This document shows, one piece after another, positions 15,001 to 17,515 of a stretch of DNA of 17,515 nt. The notes under the pieces were generated by a model, which saw nothing but the letters and a program-made list of their open reading frames with translations, did no database searches and had not been told where the DNA came from. The stretch's first letter is position 1. Each line of letters begins with the position of its first letter. A program made the translations under genes and the position numbers. The stretch is from JAAYAY01 sp964429355 (GTDB lineage Bacteria; Planctomycetota; Planctomycetia; Pirellulales; Thermoguttaceae), in assembly GCA_964429355.1 (NCBI GenBank), contig CAYSCH010000193.1, forward strand, positions 1 through 17,515, written 5' to 3'.

Positions 15001-16137
15001 GCCCATTGGGCGCACATCGAGGCGATAGCTTTCGGGGCCGATGGAGAAACGCTGATCACCTGCGCTGACGACAACACGACGAGAATCTGGTCTCTTGCTG
15101 ACTTGCCTGAGCCGGTCGAGGTGGAAGCTCACGGCCCCCAACCCCGGGCAACTTTTGTCGTTCACGCAGACTGGTCAATGTGGAGTACGTTTTCGTCGCA
15201 GAGGTTGCTGGCTGCAGTAGGTGTGAATCCAAAGAGCTTGCGCGTCTGGAGTCTTGAGGACTTCTCAACGGTAGCTGCTTTCGACGCGAGGCACAATGAC
15301 AGTGGATACATGTTCCAGGAATGCATGGAGTTTCTGCCCGGCACGACCATGCTTGTTACCTGTCTCAGCGTTGAAGGCACGCCCAAGATCGGTTTGTGGG
15401 ATACGAAAGGACAACTGAAACGGGTGGTATTTTCTCCTGAGACGATACCTTCCCGCAAGCCGTCCTTCGCTGCGGCGTACATGGCGATCTCGCCAGATGG
15501 GAAGAATGCTGCGATTGCATCGAACAACGAGAAAGCCATTAGCCTGATTGATGCTGCAACGCAAAGGACACTGTGGTGTGTTGGTTCACAGCTCGGTCCT
15601 TTTCGATCGATTGACTTCGACAAGGCCGGGAAGATCCTGGCCATCGGGACGAAAGATGGGCTGGTGATCCTTCTGGACGCGGCCAGCGGTGAAGAATTGC
15701 GGGAACCGCTCGAACAAGGGACGAGATCGGTCAGCGCGATCGTCTTTTCGTCCAAGAACCTGTTGGTTTCCGCTGGTGAAGACAGGACGATCAAGATCTG
15801 GGATATGAGCACCTATAGTTTCACCGAGTTGCCGGCTGAACATCTCGAAACGATCCATTCGGTCGACCTGTCGCCCGACGAAAGACTGCTTGCGTCGGCC
15901 AGCGGTGTCGACTTCTTTTCTGTAACGCCCAAGGCCGAACAGGGTGAAGTATGCCTCTGGAACTTCCAGGAACGGAAACTGGTGGTTAAGTTTCGTGCCC
16001 ACTGTGGTTGCGTCAGATCGGCACGCTTCAGCCCGGACGGGAAACTGCTCGTGACGACGGGACGCGATGGGAAGATGCACTTGTGGGATGTGGAAGAGTT
16101 ACTCAAATACGGCACCGGCAACACGATTTCGGAGTAA
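12001..16137 (+). CDS. Transmembrane Ser/Thr protein kinase with zinc-finger head, putative carbohydrate-binding ectodomain and WD40 propellers
   Basis: The product has 1378 residues. I chose the ATG at 12001, with AGAGGAG 7 bases upstream (11987-11993), over the open frame's TTG at 11956. Residues 6-40 hold an anti-sigma-type zinc finger (C7, then H32-x3-C36-x2-C39). The Hanks-type kinase is at about 114-375: GRGGMG (123-128), K145, E164, HRDIKPSN (237-244), DFG (258-260), SPE (284-286); it looks active. One membrane span lies at about 404-428. A beta-rich region at about 465-640 (YIQLSSKYVPN, RKATKVHFLHGTTNS, TILAYHCCWKNPYPEK) resembles sugar-binding domains of secreted glycosidases. A small beta domain follows (about 650-727), then about 14 WD40 repeats (748-1370, e.g. 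IRAIAFSPDGKKIASASGDS), enough for two seven-bladed propellers. The ectodomain and propellers should lie outside the cytoplasm and the kinase inside. It is probably co-transcribed with the sigma gene. Confidence 0.95.
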   Translation: MADSQDCLNEAQLRALLDGTMPAAESEAVAVHLEGCESCRLNLDRLAAQGDTIGNQVAALGNASMRSEALDEVMARLKDRTVAETATQAESRAVRPSLGFLEPSKNPRHLGKLGEYEILEVIGRGGMGIVFKARDQKLERLVAIKVLNPELASSGAARARFLREARSAAAVTHEHVVTIHAVHDTADVPFLVMEYIVGVSLEDRIQRTGQMKVEEVLRIGMQAASGLAAAHAQGLVHRDIKPSNILLENGVERVKITDFGLARVVHEAQLTQTNAVMGTPQYMSPEQARGDEVDHRSDLFSLGCVLYAMCTGRSPFRAETPSGAMHRVCEDSPRPIKESNPDVPDWLAEIIDHLLAKKPEERFHSSAEAAEILGRYLAHVQQPSQAALPPGLPTVRKAVSRRNWLKAALAASLAAVVLVVGGVWVNGWLKEKTGQSAQGGGADTHVRVPEPPPRFFPVGIQAKATHFLGEGTDAPNNNFSELREGDLSFKGIPFQIGRRYIQLSSKYVPNCPDAVRDIEIGRKATKVHFLHGTTNSYNVLGQEIATYTFHYDDGTTASMPVVTGRHLREWLCGPNDKQRLATRAEIAWSGTNPVASEKGLTILAYHCCWKNPYPEKTIATMDVARSHVEKPSLFCLAITCDSDPEPLPPEPGLLYVSLGEWATKASYSVSIPDSEETPMPIYGKGTHYRLLPKGRHRVEIRADSALIRSGTVEIEPGAVAYLSFDAAQAIMPLPGAQPEPVQELIGQPWCIRDLALSPDGTLLATAAGNGTVVLWRLEDGNWKKEAEMPEPDPLVRAIAFSPKADWLAVGCDDGSLKVWNVGSDRQLMTLAESGSIIHDVAVSPDGTLIVAAHASGDVSVWNAQLREKVSSIKACQKEGVVSLAFSPDGSLLATGGWSEFGVKLWNVASWECMQVMTGHTGSIRAIAFSPDGKKIASASGDSTVKLWDRESGRMLRSLPSVRSLQALAFDRTGTKLAAGGQSHTVCLWDVTKGTLLNNFHAHWAHIEAIAFGADGETLITCADDNTTRIWSLADLPEPVEVEAHGPQPRATFVVHADWSMWSTFSSQRLLAAVGVNPKSLRVWSLEDFSTVAAFDARHNDSGYMFQECMEFLPGTTMLVTCLSVEGTPKIGLWDTKGQLKRVVFSPETIPSRKPSFAAAYMAISPDGKNAAIASNNEKAISLIDAATQRTLWCVGSQLGPFRSIDFDKAGKILAIGTKDGLVILLDAASGEELREPLEQGTRSVSAIVFSSKNLLVSAGEDRTIKIWDMSTYSFTELPAEHLETIHSVDLSPDERLLASASGVDFFSVTPKAEQGEVCLWNFQERKLVVKFRAHCGCVRSARFSPDGKLLVTTGRDGKMHLWDVEELLKYGTGNTISE

Positions 16138-16185
16138 CAGAACTCAACTCTCAACCCGTCAGACAAACAAGAGACAAATCCGTTT

Positions 16186-16623
16186 TTGAGACTCGTTGCC
16201 ATTCTCGGATGGTTCAACGTATGTGCTCGCCGGAAACCGTTGCTCAGAATCTGGAATGAAGGGATTGAAATCAATGTGATAGGAGCGTCGAGTCTCGATG
16301 GTGTGCCTCTTGTTCCGACCATGATTCGAGTCGCGTGGCTCATTTGCACGATGCAGGGATTTCGTAAGCTGATCGGCTGGATACCATGGAGCGCTTTTCG
16401 CAGTGCCGAAGTCAGCGGTTTGCCGATGGTGCGAATTCTCACTATCGATGCGACAATCGCCTATCCGACTCTTCGCGATAATGGCCGTCTGGTACAAGTT
16501 GGAGATCGTGTCGTGTTTCGTGATGCCGACTTCCGAGTCCCACTAGATACGGTCGCCTCGGCGATAAAGAGATATTTCGACAACCCCGAGGCACGTAACG
16601 TACTCCCTAGCTTGCGCGACTGA
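16186..16623 (+). CDS. Hypothetical PH-like protein, probably 5'-truncated
   Basis: About 145 residues are read from a TTG at 16186. The same frame is open back to the kinase stop at 16135-16137 and contains no ATG before residue 46. The body looks like real protein: RKPLLRIWNEGIEINVIGAS, then FRKLIGWIPWSAFRSAEVSG, and a C-terminal DFRVPLDTVASAIKRYF. The order of a xPLLRIxxxGI strand, a GxIPWSxI turn and a final helix is what I associate with bacterial small membrane-linked PH-like proteins, which normally start with two membrane helices. Here only RLVAILGWFN could be the end of such a helix. The head therefore seems missing and the gene may be a remnant. No Shine-Dalgarno supports the TTG. 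Confidence 0.5.
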   Translation: MRLVAILGWFNVCARRKPLLRIWNEGIEINVIGASSLDGVPLVPTMIRVAWLICTMQGFRKLIGWIPWSAFRSAEVSGLPMVRILTIDATIAYPTLRDNGRLVQVGDRVVFRDADFRVPLDTVASAIKRYFDNPEARNVLPSLRD

Positions 16624-16715
16624 CGGGAGTACGCAGCCGCGAACCGGATCACGCGATCGGGCGATTGTGAAATGGTGGCCGAACTGGCGTGCCCGCTGGC
16701 CGCGTGGCGCGCCGC

Positions 16716-17515
16716 TCAGCATGACGGGCGGAAGCCCAGGAAACTGCGGGTGAATTCACCGCCATCGACGGCCAGTTCGCGAAACGCGTCGTTCAGGTGC
16801 TGGGCCTCCAGCTCCAACTTGCCGTTGGTGCTGACGGCGTCGAGGGCCGCCCGTCGCATCAATTCGCGGATGAAGGCCCCGCTGACGCCCTCGGTCCGAT
16901 GCGCCAGGGCCGGCAACGGATCGCCGAGGAGCGTCAGCCCCTGCGCGTAGAGCTCCAACAGTCGTTGACGACAGGCCTCGTCGGGCAGGGCCAATTCCAC
17001 CGCCTGATCGACACGGCCTGGCCGAGCAGCCAGCGCCGGCTCCAACGCCTCCGGACGGTTCGTGGTTAGAAGGAAAAGCACGTTGCAGTCATCCGCCAGT
17101 CCGTCCATGCTGTTGAGCAGGTCGAACAACACCGGCGTGGCACCGCCCGCTTGCTGGCGGTCTCCGGCCACCAGATCGACGTCTTCAATGACCACTACCG
17201 ATGGCTCGAGGATGCGGGCGAGACTGCACGCTCGGCCAATGAGCCCCAAGTTGCGGCCGGTCACGAGGATGGTGGTTCGCTCGGGCATTTGGCCCACCAG
17301 ATACATGGTGGTCAGGGTCTTGCCGGTGCCGGGAGGCCCGTACAGAAGGATTCCTCGCCGCAGATGCCGCCCGGCCGCGCGAAGCTGTTCCCCGTGGCGA
17401 GAGAACTCCAGAGTCTGCTTCTCGATCCGCTTGAGGAGCGTTTCCGGAAGAATGATTTGATCGCGGCGAACCGGCGGCAATCTGTGGAAGTTGATGAGCA
17501 CCTCGTCTCCCCACG
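16716..17515 (-). CDS. AAA-family ATPase, N-terminus outside the window
   Basis: The frame is open to the window edge: codons for WGDE precede the GTG at 17501, so that GTG is an internal Val and the gene begins to the right. Counting from that Val, the Walker A motif is GPPGTGKT (55-62), Walker B is VVVIEDVD (102-109), sensor 1 is TTNR (146-149) and the arginine-finger/second-region-of-homology motif is RPGRVD (160-165). A helical lid with GVSGAFIRELMRRAA follows. The classical AAA Walker B ends in Asp-Glu; here it is Glu-Asp, as in BCS1-like members. The C-terminal end FTRSFLGFRPSC lacks a protease domain, so this is not FtsH. The likely role is ATP-driven remodelling of a protein substrate; the partner is not visible. 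The stop at 16716 faces the PH-like gene, 92 bp away, with no obvious terminator between. Confidence 0.92.
   Translation of the reverse strand, partial: WGDEVLINFHRLPPVRRDQIILPETLLKRIEKQTLEFSRHGEQLRAAGRHLRRGILLYGPPGTGKTLTTMYLVGQMPERTTILVTGRNLGLIGRACSLARILEPSVVVIEDVDLVAGDRQQAGGATPVLFDLLNSMDGLADDCNVLFLLTTNRPEALEPALAARPGRVDQAVELALPDEACRQRLLELYAQGLTLLGDPLPALAHRTEGVSGAFIRELMRRAALDAVSTNGKLELEAQHLNDAFRELAVDGGEFTRSFLGFRPSC

Overview
The window looks like chromosomal DNA of a planctomycete (Planctomycetota, probably near the Pirellulales). This is inferred from gene content. An ECF sigma factor sits directly upstream of a giant Ser/Thr kinase that carries a zinc-finger N-terminus and a WD40 C-terminus. 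A very large secreted sugar-active protein carries malectin-like and carboxypeptidase-regulatory-like domains. There is a small gene starting MPNPY, and loosely packed genes are separated by repeat-rich spacers. No rRNA, convincing tRNA or CRISPR array is present.

Left part (1-2965, + strand): a cluster of three related small genes encoding a membrane anchor plus a degenerate pseudopilin-G-like domain. The first and third share their leaders and 5' halves, including 162 bp of perfect identity. The third copy has gained a C-terminal ankyrin-repeat region. Between the second and third genes lies a 127-bp palindromic element (1310-1436) that folds into a four-way junction with no unpaired bases at the junction. 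It ends exactly where visible homology to the first gene begins.

Middle part (3041-9178): a + strand RmlD-like short-chain dehydrogenase whose catalytic residues are largely substituted converges on a minus-strand pair. That pair is a 1313-residue secreted multidomain protein (six-hairpin-glycosidase-like region with an ESCGCC cysteine cluster, plus several sugar-binding-like domains), followed 34 bp later by a uroporphyrinogen-decarboxylase/corrinoid-methyltransferase-like protein. The pair is probably an operon for glycan use.

Spacer (9179-11370): mostly non-coding. It holds a heptanucleotide array, a 29-bp direct repeat, a broken small gene with a 26-codon ORF just upstream of it, a short remnant with the LLVMPDHVHA signature of Y1 (REP-associated) transposases, and a perfect hairpin with an ACAAG loop. 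The same loop type occurs in the four-way-junction element.

Right part (11371-17515): the ECF sigma factor and, 45 bp downstream, a 1378-residue kinase. The kinase order is zinc-finger motif, kinase domain, one membrane span, beta-rich putative carbohydrate-binding ectodomain, and about 14 WD40 repeats. Together they look like one signalling unit passing an extracytoplasmic cue to a sigma factor. A 5'-truncated PH-like gene follows. The right edge is occupied by a minus-strand AAA ATPase whose N-terminus lies outside the window.
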